A stretch of DNA of 41,749 bases. Origin: Bacteroidia bacterium. Its GTDB lineage: Bacteria; Bacteroidota; Bacteroidia; Bacteroidales; Paludibacteraceae. The stretch lies in assembly GCA_009929445.1 (NCBI GenBank), contig SAAL01000022.1, forward strand, positions 1 to 41,749. The letters run 5' to 3'. Shown piece after piece: positions 26,303-34,367 of the stretch. A program made the position numbers and the translations under genes. The notes under the pieces are model-generated. The model worked only from the letters and a program-made list of their open reading frames with translations. It was not told the DNA's origin and searched no databases. How positions within the stretch are numbered: position 1 is the first letter of the stretch; every line of letters begins with the position of its first letter.

Positions 26303-27628
26303 TTAATTTTCATCTCTGATAGCTTCGATGGCTTTGATGCTTACTGCCCGCCTGGCCGGAATGAGTCCTGCCAGACTACCTACAATCAGTATTACGAAGA
26401 GCGATCCGATGGCTATTGTGAAACTTATCTGAGGATCTTTAAGCATGGACTCTGCATTCTGACTGAATAATATGCCGATAACCTGTAATATACCTACTCC
26501 GAACATCATCCCGGCTAATCCGGCAATCAGTGTCAGGATGATACTTTCAATAATTATCTGTGAGATGATATTGGCCGGAGTAGCTCCGAGTGCTCTTTTT
26601 ATCCCGATTTCTTTTGTCCGTTCGCGTACGGTGACCAGCATAATGTTGCTTACGCCTATTCCTCCGGCAGCCAGCGTACCCAAACCCACTATCCACACCA
26701 GAATTCCGATACCAATCTGAAGGTAGAAAAACATGGTAAACATATCCTCCAGGTTCAACGACCATACGGCTGTCTTGTCGGTAGGAGATATGTTGTGAAT
26801 TCGTTTAAGCTCATCTTTCACTGCTTTTTCCACTTCACTCACTTTTACACCCGGATCGGCCGTAATGGCCAGAAAATGCACGATATTTCCCTGGTTGAAT
26901 GCCTGCTGCATGGTAGAGAATGGCAGAATCACAGTTTCTTCCGCATTTCCTCCGATGTTGATGCCCGATGAATTGCCCGAAACTCCGATTACCTGAAAAT
27001 AGATTCCGTTGAGTTGTATGTTTTTTCCCACCGGATTTTCACCGTTGTTGAAGAGAACTTCATACACCCTTTTTCCTATTACACATACTTTACGCTGTTC
27101 TGCCACGTCGATAGAGTTGATGAATCTTCCGAACTTCATTTTGCTCCGGTCTATTTCGTTGTAGTTGGCATAAACTCCCTTTGAATTGAACGAGCCTGAT
27201 TTTTCACCTCTTACTACGTTTTTATCGGTGGACCGGCCGCCAAATAGGACGGGTGAAAGATGCTGCATTTCAGGAATTTTATTCACGAGTACCGGCAGGT
27301 CTGCGTTGACAATATTCCAGGATCGTCCCTTTTTGAATCCTTTGTAAGGTTCGGAGGTTACCCCGTCGCTTACGAAGCAGGAGTTTGTGGCAAAACCCTC
27401 AATTTCTTTCATCATGTTCGATTTCAGCGAGTTGGCTGCACCCACCATCACTACCAGCATAAACATACCCCAGAATATACCGAAAGCGGTAAGCACACTT
27501 CTTGATTTGTTGTGCGTGATGGCTTGCCAGATTTCATACCAGCGGTCAGGATCGAAAATACGTGCCCCCCGACCTCCAGAAGGGGAAGTTTTGATCTTTT
27601 CGTTATTTGTTGTTTTGCTGTTTTGCAT
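26303..27628 (-). CDS. MacB/FtsX-type ABC transporter permease (second of pair)
   Basis: A 441-residue inner-membrane permease with the MacB topology. One N-terminal helix (about 48-66, LTAFGIFWGMFMLVVMVGA) is followed by a large periplasmic domain (about 70-310) and three C-terminal helices of the FtsX domain, with GIGVSNIMLVTVRERTKEIGIKRALGATPANI and the final LIPARRAVSIKAIEAIRDE. It has no fused ATPase; ATP hydrolysis comes from the separate gene at 28948-29646. The N-terminus is odd: residues about 13-22 (KTSPSGGRGA) are encoded by a GC-rich repeat element (27564-27590) of the kind found between hutH and hutU. The paralogous permease upstream begins at the equivalent of residue 30. Confidence 0.92.
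   Translation of the reverse strand: MQNSKTTNNEKIKTSPSGGRGARIFDPDRWYEIWQAITHNKSRSVLTAFGIFWGMFMLVVMVGAANSLKSNMMKEIEGFATNSCFVSDGVTSEPYKGFKKGRSWNIVNADLPVLVNKIPEMQHLSPVLFGGRSTDKNVVRGEKSGSFNSKGVYANYNEIDRSKMKFGRFINSIDVAEQRKVCVIGKRVYEVLFNNGENPVGKNIQLNGIYFQVIGVSGNSSGINIGGNAEETVILPFSTMQQAFNQGNIVHFLAITADPGVKVSEVEKAVKDELKRIHNISPTDKTAVWSLNLEDMFTMFFYLQIGIGILVWIVGLGTLAAGGIGVSNIMLVTVRERTKEIGIKRALGATPANIISQIIIESIILTLIAGLAGMMFGVGILQVIGILFSQNAESMLKDPQISFTIAIGSLFVILIVGSLAGLIPARRAVSIKAIEAIRDEN
27564..27590 (+). repeat. GC-rich palindromic element inside a coding sequence
   Basis: GCCCCCCGACCTCCAGAAGG followed by GGAAGTT closely matches the intergenic element at 1369-1394 (GCCCCCTAACCCCCTGAAGG). Here it lies within the first 25 codons of the permease gene and is read in frame from the other strand as KTSPSGGRGA. 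Confidence 0.55.
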
Positions 27629-27679
27629 TATTTTTTATTACATAATTAGTATATAAGACTACACTTCAGGGTTTTGGGG

Positions 27680-28939
27680 TTATTCTTCTCTCATCGCTTC
27701 AATCGGTTTAATGCGGGTTGCTCTTCGGGCAGGCATGTATCCGGCTATCACACCCGAAATAATGAGTATCACCGTTGAGAATATCACGTAACCGATTTGT
27801 ACAGTTGGATTTTTGAAGACCGACATTTGCTCACCTCCGGCGTTCGTTTGGCCGGCAGCGCTTTTTTCCATCACGAAGTTTACAACTTCAGTTAATCCGA
27901 TACCCATCATCATCCCGATATAGCCAAAAAGGGCAGTAATCAGGATTGATTCAATCACTATAGAAGTCAAAATGGAAGCGGGTGATGCTCCGATAGCCTT
28001 TCTTATGCCTATTTCGCGCGTGCGCTCCTTTACCGAAACAAGCATTATATTGCTTACACCCACAATACCGGCTATGAGTGTGAAAATCCCAACTATAGTT
28101 ACAAACAGGTTAATTCCTTTGAAAATTCGCATGGTTTGCAGGTAATTTTCCTGCGAGTTGTTTATCCAGAGCGCTTTTTCGTCTTTCGGATCAAACAGCA
28201 TGGTTTGCGACATTTTGGTTTTAAGCTGTTTGTCAAATCGTTCATTCGATTCTTTGGTTTCAAGCCCTTTTGTGGTGAATGCTATGGAGTTGAATTTTTT
28301 ATCCGGATTGTAAATAGATTGAGCTGTGGTGAAGGGAATATATGCCTGGGAACCATCCCATCCCTCTTTTTTGGTGTTGACACCCACCACTTTGAATACG
28401 ATGGAACCCACTTTCACATACTGTCCGAGTGCCGGCTTGTTTTTGAATAGTGTTTCCTCTATTTTCTTGTCAAGTACTATTACTTTATTGCTTTTTTCAA
28501 TGTCCAGGTTGTTGATAAACCGTCCGTTTCGGGCTGTGAATTCAAGATTAAATACTTTCTGATAACTCGGATGTACACCTTTTATCCTGTAAGAGCCGTA
28601 TTCGTTACCAAATGTAATGGTGGAACTCTTATCGATAATTCCCGTTTCTTCATCGCTTTCTGCCACATTGTCGTCAACGGTACTCAATTCTTTTTCGGAA
28701 AAATTAAGGTTTCGGGCCGATTTAAGTCCTTTATATGGCAATGAAGTCTGTCCGGGCCACATCTGAACTGTATTGGTGGCTCTGTTGCTAAAATTGCTTG
28801 TTACTCCGTTTTGCAATCCATTGCCTGCACCGAGCAGAACTATGAGAATGAAAATTCCCCACGAAACCGACAGACCGGTCATGGTAGTGCGGAGTTTATT
28901 GTGTTTGAGAGCGGCAAATATCTCTTCAAGCGTATTCAT
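27680..28939 (-). CDS. MacB/FtsX-type ABC transporter permease (first of pair)
   Basis: A 419-residue permease with the same design as its downstream neighbour. A helix at about 22-40 (LSVSWGIFILIVLLGAGN) is followed by a MacB periplasmic core domain, then an FtsX domain with GVSNIMLVSVKERTREIGIRKAIGASPASIL and a C-terminal ARRATRIKPIEAMREE. It starts 8 nt after the ATPase stop, so the two are translationally close. Two different permeases with one ATPase gene suggest a heterodimeric MacB-like mechanotransmission exporter rather than the homodimer of E. coli MacB (inference). The substrate is unknown; peptides, lipids or drugs are possible for this family. Confidence 0.93.
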   Translation of the reverse strand: MNTLEEIFAALKHNKLRTTMTGLSVSWGIFILIVLLGAGNGLQNGVTSNFSNRATNTVQMWPGQTSLPYKGLKSARNLNFSEKELSTVDDNVAESDEETGIIDKSSTITFGNEYGSYRIKGVHPSYQKVFNLEFTARNGRFINNLDIEKSNKVIVLDKKIEETLFKNKPALGQYVKVGSIVFKVVGVNTKKEGWDGSQAYIPFTTAQSIYNPDKKFNSIAFTTKGLETKESNERFDKQLKTKMSQTMLFDPKDEKALWINNSQENYLQTMRIFKGINLFVTIVGIFTLIAGIVGVSNIMLVSVKERTREIGIRKAIGASPASILTSIVIESILITALFGYIGMMMGIGLTEVVNFVMEKSAAGQTNAGGEQMSVFKNPTVQIGYVIFSTVILIISGVIAGYMPARRATRIKPIEAMREE

Positions 28940-28947
28940 GATAATTT

Positions 28948-29646
28948 TTAATACTGTGTGATTAGACTTTTTTTAGTCTGATACTGATTTTCTATCAGAC
29001 CGTCTTTAATGTGTATAATGCGGTCGGTAGTGTCTGCTACCGACTGTTCGTGTGTAACAATGACGGTGGTAATACCGGTTTTATTCAGCTCTTTCAACAC
29101 CTGCATTACTTCTTCGCTGGTTTTACTGTCAAGGGCACCAGTAGGCTCGTCGGCAAGGAGTACTTTGGGTTGTGAGATGATAGCCCGGGCAATGGCTACA
29201 CGCTGTTTCTGACCACCCGACATTTCAGAAGGCATGTGTGTTGCCCAGTCTTTCAGTCCCATCATATCCAGGTACTCCATGGCAATGGAATTGCGTTTCT
29301 TTCGTCCGACGTTTTTGTAATACAGCGGCAGTGCTACATTTTCCATCGCATTTTTAAAATTGATCAGGTTAAATGATTGAAATACAAATCCAATCATTTC
29401 GTTACGAAACCAGGCTGCCTTTTTTTCGCTTAAATCCCGGATCAGTATATCATTCAGGTAGTAGCTTCCTGTATCATAATTGTCAAGAATGCCAATGATA
29501 TTCAGCAGGGTAGATTTTCCCGAACCCGATGCACCCATCACCGAAACGTATTCTCCTTTTTCGATCGTCAGGTCTATCCCTTTCAGTACATGAAGCGAAG
29601 TGGCTTCGGTATAATAGGTTTTGTTTATGTCGGTAAGTTTTATCAT
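28948..29646 (-). CDS. ABC transporter ATP-binding protein (MacB/LolD type)
   Basis: A 232-residue nucleotide-binding subunit. Walker A GASGSGKST is at 38-46, the Q-loop FVFQSFNL at about 87-94, and the signature MSGGQKQR at 142-149 (Met in place of the usual Leu). Walker B LLADEPTGALD is at 163-173, and the H-loop VTHE is near 196. The LNIIGILDNYDTGSYYLND block is typical of the MacB/LolD subfamily that powers FtsX-type permeases. It is followed closely by both permeases and preceded, 44 nt away, by the SHOCT/DUF4870 gene. Confidence 0.95.
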   Translation of the reverse strand: MIKLTDINKTYYTEATSLHVLKGIDLTIEKGEYVSVMGASGSGKSTLLNIIGILDNYDTGSYYLNDILIRDLSEKKAAWFRNEMIGFVFQSFNLINFKNAMENVALPLYYKNVGRKKRNSIAMEYLDMMGLKDWATHMPSEMSGGQKQRVAIARAIISQPKVLLADEPTGALDSKTSEEVMQVLKELNKTGITTVIVTHEQSVADTTDRIIHIKDGLIENQYQTKKSLITQY

Positions 29647-29690
29647 CCGGTTTATTCTTCTTTAGATGTGAAAAATTTGTTTTCGTTTTA

Positions 29691-30293
29691 TTATTGGTTT
29701 TTTGTGCTGAAAAACCGAATGCTGAGCGGGTAATTCCACACTTCGCCTTTGTTGGCTTTGATGGCACCAATGATGGTAAATATGAAATCAAGTACAACAA
29801 TTGCTATTGCAGGTATGATGATGATGCCCAATGCTCCGATTAAACTAAATATTTTCATCGGATTATCATCCATCATTCCCTGGAAAGTATCATAATTACC
29901 AATTCCTGAAAATGCTATTTGTGTGCCAAAGACCAACGCTGCTGCTATTACCAGTATCACCAGAACACTGGTGTAGATAAACGAACTGATTTTCCAGTTG
30001 AAAATGATTTTTCCGTTAACATCAGCAAATTTACTTTCGTTTTTTCGGGTAGCCCACATCACAATCGGGATGATAAGACCCAATCCCGGAAACAGGAAGT
30101 TCGAAAACTGTGACAAGTGCATGAGCGAGCAGTAACCATTGTTGTTATCTGCCGTTTGAGTAGTTTCATTTACACCGGCTTCCCGGTTATCATTGAGAAT
30201 TTTGGCCTTTTCGGCATTAAATTCGGCTTCGGTAATAATGCCTTTGGAGTAAAGGTCTCTCAGTTTTTCTAAATCGTCGTATTTGCCTGACAT
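29691..30293 (-). CDS. SHOCT and DUF4870 domain membrane protein
   Basis: A 200-residue protein. Residues 5-35 form a SHOCT motif (YDDLEKLRDLYSKGIITEAEFNAEKAKIL), a short helical module often found at the ends of membrane proteins. A polar Asn/Thr linker follows, then a DUF4870 region (about 55-190) with four hydrophobic segments and the hallmark WATRKNESKFADVNGKIIFNWKIS. The biochemical function is unknown. It heads the probable exporter operon, directly behind a good promoter, so it may be an accessory or regulatory membrane partner of the ABC exporter (inference). Confidence 0.88.
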   Translation of the reverse strand: MSGKYDDLEKLRDLYSKGIITEAEFNAEKAKILNDNREAGVNETTQTADNNNGYCSLMHLSQFSNFLFPGLGLIIPIVMWATRKNESKFADVNGKIIFNWKISSFIYTSVLVILVIAAALVFGTQIAFSGIGNYDTFQGMMDDNPMKIFSLIGALGIIIIPAIAIVVLDFIFTIIGAIKANKGEVWNYPLSIRFFSTKNQ

Positions 30294-30369
30294 GGTTTTC
30301 TTGTTTTAAAATGATTAATTTTTAAAGTGGATTTTTTATGAAAATACTTATTTTAATAAATTTATGCTG

Positions 30370-30401
30370 CAAATATACAATACAATATAATACTATGCAA
30401 T
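30370..30401 (-). promoter_or_regulatory. Promoter of the SHOCT-ABC exporter operon
   Basis: On the minus strand ATTG (30398-30401) and TATATTTG (30370-30377), with the TTG ending 20 nt before the -7 box. This is a good fit to the Bacteroidetes -33/-7 pattern. The leader before the start at 30293 would be about 70 nt. The rest of the 297-nt gap (30294-30590) shows nothing else of note. Confidence 0.6.
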
Positions 30402-30590
30402 ACCAAGTACCATAAATAATTTACATCTTTGTAATGCAATTTATTTATCTTACAGATAATTAGACGATTACACACAGTCGTTTGGATTGAGAATTAACAA
30501 CATTTAACTATATTGTCACTCAAAATATAAAAAAACAATTGAGATTTGAATTATGTGCAGTGAAAAAAGACCGTATTTCGCCAAAGGCAT

Positions 30591-31307
30591 TTACAATCCG
30601 CTTCTGATAATTTCCTGAGTATTTCGGAGCAATGCTGATGATTCGTCCATTCCGTAGGTGGTCACATCAACAGGGGGGTGAATAGTCATTTTTATTGTTC
30701 CCGGAAAAGTTCGCCAGCCTTTAATCCTTTCGAAACTACCTGCAATAGTAATGGGTACGATGGGAAGTTGCAGCTCCAGTGCCATGAGAAAAGCACCCCG
30801 TTTGAATTTGCCGAGTTTTCCGGTTTTGGTTCGCGTTCCTTCGGGAAAAATAACTACCGAAACGCCATTTTTCAACTGTTCAACGGCTTTTTGCATGCTC
30901 TGCTTGGCAGCAACAGGATTGGATCTGTCCACAAAAATATGACCGGCTGCCTGGCAGGCTGCACCCAGAAACGGAACTTTACGTAGCTCTATCTTCAGCA
31001 GCCACTTGAAAATGTATGGAAGCCAGCCGTAAATTACCAGAATATCAAAAGCACTCTGATGGTTAGCTGCGAAAACGTAGGATTGCTTTCTGTCCAGATG
31101 CTCCATTCCGCTTATTTTTACATGAATGAAAAAGAGATAACAGACAAATTTTCCCCAAAGTATGCCCGGCAGATACGAAATTTTATGGTTCGGAAAAACC
31201 GGAGAAATAAGAAAAATCAGAATAGAGGTGATAACGGTTGATATCAGCATCAATGGCATAGCTATAAGCCATTGATAAACGAAGTATAAAGGGTAGAGAA
31301 GTTTCAT
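30591..31307 (-). CDS. plsC: 1-acyl-sn-glycerol-3-phosphate acyltransferase (PlsC family)
   Basis: A 238-residue inner-membrane acyltransferase that makes phosphatidic acid from lysophosphatidic acid in phospholipid synthesis. N-terminal membrane segments lie in residues 5-60. The catalytic NHQSAFD (the NHxxxxD-type motif I, His83 to Asp88) and the substrate-binding FPEGTRTKTGKLGKFKRGAF (from residue 154) are both intact. The C-terminal block is LPIVPITIAGS. The length is standard for PlsC. It stands apart from its neighbours; upstream is a 486-nt region with a decayed gene. Related acyltransferases of ornithine-lipid synthesis look similar, so the exact substrate is family-level. Confidence 0.9.
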   Translation of the reverse strand: MKLLYPLYFVYQWLIAMPLMLISTVITSILIFLISPVFPNHKISYLPGILWGKFVCYLFFIHVKISGMEHLDRKQSYVFAANHQSAFDILVIYGWLPYIFKWLLKIELRKVPFLGAACQAAGHIFVDRSNPVAAKQSMQKAVEQLKNGVSVVIFPEGTRTKTGKLGKFKRGAFLMALELQLPIVPITIAGSFERIKGWRTFPGTIKMTIHPPVDVTTYGMDESSALLRNTQEIIRSGL

Positions 31308-31321
31308 AATAACACAAGTTT

Positions 31322-31338
31322 GAAGACGGAAGACCGAA
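31322..31338 (+). repeat. Heptad-type repeat remnant (GAAGAC units)
   Basis: GAAGACGGAAGACCGAA: two and a half units of a GAAGACC-like heptamer. A second remnant in opposite orientation lies at 31802-31824, on the far side of the four-helix-bundle pseudogene. Confidence 0.45.
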
Positions 31339-31394
31339 ATTTTTGTCTGTAAAAAAGATTCTACTTGCAGGCTTGCCCGTGTCTTGATAAAAAG

Positions 31395-31739
31395 TTATTT
31401 TATTTGATTTTTGAATGCAATCATCATATTCATTAAATCAAACGACTGTTTATAATATTTTGAAAATATATCTTCTGGCAAATAATTTCTATTCTTTGCT
31501 TTATATAAGCCATTTACAACTTCTGCCAATGAGCGAATGGAATAGCTGATAAATTTCTGTTGTTCTTTGTCAGACTGGGAAATTGAACCTTAGGCAATAT
31601 TTAAAGCAATGGAATCAGCTGCACATCGGATCTGAGAAGTTGAGTTATATGGTTCTTCTTTGGGAAAATCTTTTTACAAAACAAAAAGATCTTCTCCGGT
31701 TTCCATGGCTTTTTGCCAAATTATTAACTTCTCAAACTT
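31395..31739 (-). pseudogene. Four-helix-bundle protein (23S rRNA IVS family), decayed
   Basis: Reading the minus strand in one frame gives 114 codons plus a stop that match the four-helix-bundle/S23 family from end to end: KFEKLIIWQKAMETGEDLFV, then KDFPKEEPYNSTSQIRCAAD, SIALNIA, GSISQSDKEQQKFISYSIRS, LAEVVNGLYKAKNRNYLPED, and NMMIAFKNQIK at the end. Two TAA codons interrupt it, at 31674-31676 (codon 22) and 31590-31592 (codon 50). The second sits where the family has Glu in the IAEGS motif, one G-to-T change from GAA. No in-frame ATG precedes codon 1; a TGA lies three codons upstream. The frame is otherwise intact, so decay looks recent. The family role is unknown; members sit in rRNA intervening sequences and as solitary genes. 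It fills most of the 486-nt gap between plsC and the EamA gene. Confidence 0.88.
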
Positions 31740-31793
31740 AGAAACTCATTTTTATTTAACATTTTAATTAAAGCAAACAACTTATTTCAAATA

Positions 31794-32714
31794 TCATCTA
31801 ACGTCTTCACTCTTCGGTCTTCCGGCTTTTTTATTCTTACTCTGACTCACAAAAACACCCAAAATTACAACAAAAACTCCAATCCATTGAAAGGAATTCA
31901 TCATTTCTTTGAAGATTGCCCATGAAAGCAGCGCAGTGAATACCGGAATCAGGTTTGTAAATACTTCCGATTTGGTAATACCGATCTTTCTGACCACATC
32001 TGCAAACAGCACAAACGCAATAACCGAAGCAAAAAAGGTAAGCATCAAAAGTGCTTGTACCGATTGACGCAGTATCACCATACGTGCCAACAGCCTCAAA
32101 TCCACCATCGCAGCCACAGGAATAAAATAGATCAAACCAATCATGGATTGATAGAATATAATATTGGTGGCCGAATACTTCTCGGGTATTTTACGAAGCA
32201 ACAAACCATAGATGATGGCCGAAAGTACTGCCAGAAAAACCAGCGCAACGCCAATGACAGAGGTGGTTTCACTTCCGTCGGTATTGTAAACGATCAGGTA
32301 CACACCAATGATTGAAACACCGATTCCGAGCATATTGATGATGGTAAACCGCTCTTTCAGAAATACAAATGCAAAAAAAGGAGCAAAAACCGGAATCGTA
32401 GCTATAATGACCGATGCCAGCGTTGGTTTTACCATTGTCAGACCATAAGTTTCACCCACGTAATACATAAACGGTTCGAAGAAAGCCAGTGCAAAAAACA
32501 GTTTCAGATCCGGTTTGTCGATTTTTTGCAATCGTCCGCTCAGTTTCAGAAATCCGTAGAGAAGTACCGAAGCCAGAATCAGGCGAAGAGTGATCAGTGT
32601 GAGGGGAGGAAAACTTTCCAGTGCTATTTTGGTCCAGATAAATGAAAATGACCAGCACAGCATGGCGATGGTAATAAATATATAGATCCTGACGTTTCCG
32701 GTATTAATTTTCAT
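31794..32714 (-). CDS. EamA/DMT family transporter
   Basis: A 306-residue membrane protein with ten predicted helices in two EamA repeats. The first repeat begins ITIAMLCWSFSFIWTKIALESFPPLTLITLRLILASVLLYGFL; the second lies around residues 150-295 and has NLIPVFTALLSWAIFKE, the usual repeat end. Members export metabolites or amino acids; the substrate is not predictable. The C-terminal residues GRPKSEDVR are encoded by a heptad-type repeat (31802-31824), so the natural tail has probably been replaced by repeat sequence. It is divergent from the tryptophanase gene, with -7 boxes for each strand in the shared region. Confidence 0.92.
   Translation of the reverse strand: MKINTGNVRIYIFITIAMLCWSFSFIWTKIALESFPPLTLITLRLILASVLLYGFLKLSGRLQKIDKPDLKLFFALAFFEPFMYYVGETYGLTMVKPTLASVIIATIPVFAPFFAFVFLKERFTIINMLGIGVSIIGVYLIVYNTDGSETTSVIGVALVFLAVLSAIIYGLLLRKIPEKYSATNIIFYQSMIGLIYFIPVAAMVDLRLLARMVILRQSVQALLMLTFFASVIAFVLFADVVRKIGITKSEVFTNLIPVFTALLSWAIFKEMMNSFQWIGVFVVILGVFVSQSKNKKAGRPKSEDVR
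31802..31824 (-). repeat. Heptad-type repeat at the 3' end of the EamA gene
   Basis: The minus strand reads CCGGAAGACCGAAGAGTGAA, then GACG: degenerate GAAGACC-like heptamers, opposite in orientation to the copy at 31322-31338. It is translated as GRPKSED just before the transporter stop codon. Confidence 0.5.
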
Positions 32715-32730
32715 AAAAATATTTTTCCGA

Positions 32731-32738
32731 CAAAATTA
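32731..32738 (-). promoter_or_regulatory. Candidate -7 box for the EamA gene
   Basis: The minus strand reads TAATTTTG, a TAnnTTTG match, 17 nt before the start codon. No clear -33 element was found. Confidence 0.4.
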
Positions 32739-32780
32739 CTTTTTTTCACCGGATGAAAGATGCATTCTCCTATAAATTGC

Positions 32781-32788
32781 TAAATTTG
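32781..32788 (+). promoter_or_regulatory. Candidate -7 box for tnaA
   Basis: TAAATTTGCA, 40 nt before the preferred ATG at 32828. Its position inside the longer upstream reading frame argues for the shorter protein. The -33 match is poor. Confidence 0.4.
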
Positions 32789-32827
32789 CATGATTATAAA
32801 TCAAAAATACAAAAAACAGCTGAAAAA

Positions 32828-34204
32828 ATGGAACTTCCGTTTGCCGAATCGTATAAAATAAAAATGGTGGAATCAATCCGCCGGAGCACTCGTCATGAGC
32901 GCGAAAAATGGATCAGAGATGCGAAATACAACCTTTTTGGACTGAAAAGCGGGCAGGTTTTTATCGATTTGCTCACCGACAGCGGCACAGGGGCCATGAG
33001 CGACAGGCAATGGTCGGCCATGATGCTTGGTGACGAGAGCTATGCAGGTGCACGGTCCTATTTTTCCCTGAAAAATGCTATTAGCGATTTGCTGGGATTC
33101 GATTATTTTTTTCCCACCCATCAGGGACGCGCTGCTGAGAATTTGCTTTTCTCAGCCATCGTAAAAGAAGGTGATATTTTGCCTGGCAATTCGCACTTTG
33201 ATACCACCAAGGCACACATAGAATACCGTAAAGCAACTGCCCTGGATTGTACCATAGATGAGGCAAAGGATACGCAGCTCGAAATTCCGTTCAAAGGAAA
33301 TATCGATCTGGAGAAACTTGAAAATGCCCTGAAAAGCTACCCGAAAGAGAAAATTCCGGCTGTTGTGCTCACCGTAACCAACAACACCGCCGGCGGACAG
33401 CCTGTGTCGATGGAAAATATCCGTGAAACCTCCCGGTTATGCCAAAAATTTGATGTATTGCTATTAATTGATTCTGCCCGCTTTGCCGAAAATGCCTATT
33501 TCATTAAAACACGCGAGAAAGGTTATTCGGATAAATCCATCCGGGAAATCGTCCGCGAGATGTTTTCGTATGCTGATGTTATGACCATGTCGTCCAAGAA
33601 AGATGCCGTTGTGAATATGGGTGGTTTTCTGGCAATGAAATCAGAAGCACTCTGGAAAAAATGTAAAATATACTGCATTCTCAACGAGGGATTTATCACC
33701 TACGGTGGCATGTCGGGCAGGGATATGGAAGCCCTGGCACAGGGGCTTGAAGAAGGAACAGATTTTGATTACCTGGAAAGCCGGATTAAGCAGGTAGAAT
33801 ACTTAGGCAGCAGGCTGGATGAATTTGGTATTCCCTATCAGAGACCTGCAGGCGGTCATGCCATATTTTTGGATGCAAAGAAAATAATAAGCCGGGTGCC
33901 CGCAGAAGAATTTATTGCACAGACGCTGGCCATTGAATTGTATCTCGAAGCAGGAATCCGGACTGTGGAAATAGGAGCATTGCTGGCCGACCGGGATCCG
34001 GTGACACGCCAAAACCGGTTTCCGGAACTTGAATTACTCCGGCTGGCCATTCCCCGCCGAACCTATACAAACAATCACATGGATGTAGTAGCTGTGGCAG
34101 TTAAGAATGTGTTCGACAGAAGAAACAACATCAGGCGAGGCTATGAAATTGTATCCGAAGAACCTATTATGCGACATTTCACGGTAGAGCTGAAGCCGCT
34201 GTAA
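32828..34204 (+). CDS. tnaA: Tryptophanase (PLP-dependent beta-eliminating lyase)
   Basis: Cleaves L-tryptophan to indole, pyruvate and ammonia. From the ATG at 32828 (MELPFAESYKIKMVE) it has 458 residues, the usual family length; a frame open to 32753 would add 25 atypical residues and cover the promoter box. Seen are DLLTDSGTGAMSDRQW, PTHQGRAAEN, DSARFAENAYF, the PLP lysine at 258 in MSSKKDAVVNMGG, and LRLAIPRRTYTNNHMD. Tryptophanase and tyrosine phenol-lyase differ at two positions (Asp versus Thr near 124, Ile/Val versus Arg near 381). Here they are Asp125 and Ile382, both tryptophanase-like, although several other blocks resemble tyrosine phenol-lyase. No tnaC-like leader or tnaB permease is adjacent. 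Confidence 0.92.
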   Translation: MELPFAESYKIKMVESIRRSTRHEREKWIRDAKYNLFGLKSGQVFIDLLTDSGTGAMSDRQWSAMMLGDESYAGARSYFSLKNAISDLLGFDYFFPTHQGRAAENLLFSAIVKEGDILPGNSHFDTTKAHIEYRKATALDCTIDEAKDTQLEIPFKGNIDLEKLENALKSYPKEKIPAVVLTVTNNTAGGQPVSMENIRETSRLCQKFDVLLLIDSARFAENAYFIKTREKGYSDKSIREIVREMFSYADVMTMSSKKDAVVNMGGFLAMKSEALWKKCKIYCILNEGFITYGGMSGRDMEALAQGLEEGTDFDYLESRIKQVEYLGSRLDEFGIPYQRPAGGHAIFLDAKKIISRVPAEEFIAQTLAIELYLEAGIRTVEIGALLADRDPVTRQNRFPELELLRLAIPRRTYTNNHMDVVAVAVKNVFDRRNNIRRGYEIVSEEPIMRHFTVELKPL

Positions 34205-34278
34205 TACTATTCCTGAAAATATACAAGTTTAACTTTGATTTCTACTGTTTTAAAAAAAGTCAGGATGACCTCATTGAA

Positions 34279-34345
34279 AAAAACACATTTTCTCGCATTT
34301 ACCATCAGTCAGCATTACTTTTGGTACGTAAGAAAATGTGTTTTT
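34279..34345. terminator. Long inverted repeat between convergent tnaA and PfkB genes
   Basis: AAAAACACATTTTCT (34279-34293) pairs perfectly over 15 bp with 34331-34345. The loop is 37 nt. It ends in T-runs on both strands and lies between convergent stop codons at 34204 and 34368, so a bidirectional terminator is likely. The loop is longer than usual. Confidence 0.65.
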
Positions 34346-34367
34346 CAGGCCGGATAAGTGTCAGCCG

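Noticed and set aside
32753..32827. A 25-codon N-terminal extension of tryptophanase
   Set aside because: The family starts at MELPFAES-like sequence, and a TAAATTTG promoter box lies within the extension, so it is probably untranslated.
32828..34204. Tyrosine phenol-lyase instead of tryptophanase
   Set aside because: Asp125 and Ile382 occupy the two specificity positions in the tryptophanase state. Similarity to tyrosine phenol-lyase elsewhere is expected between sister families.
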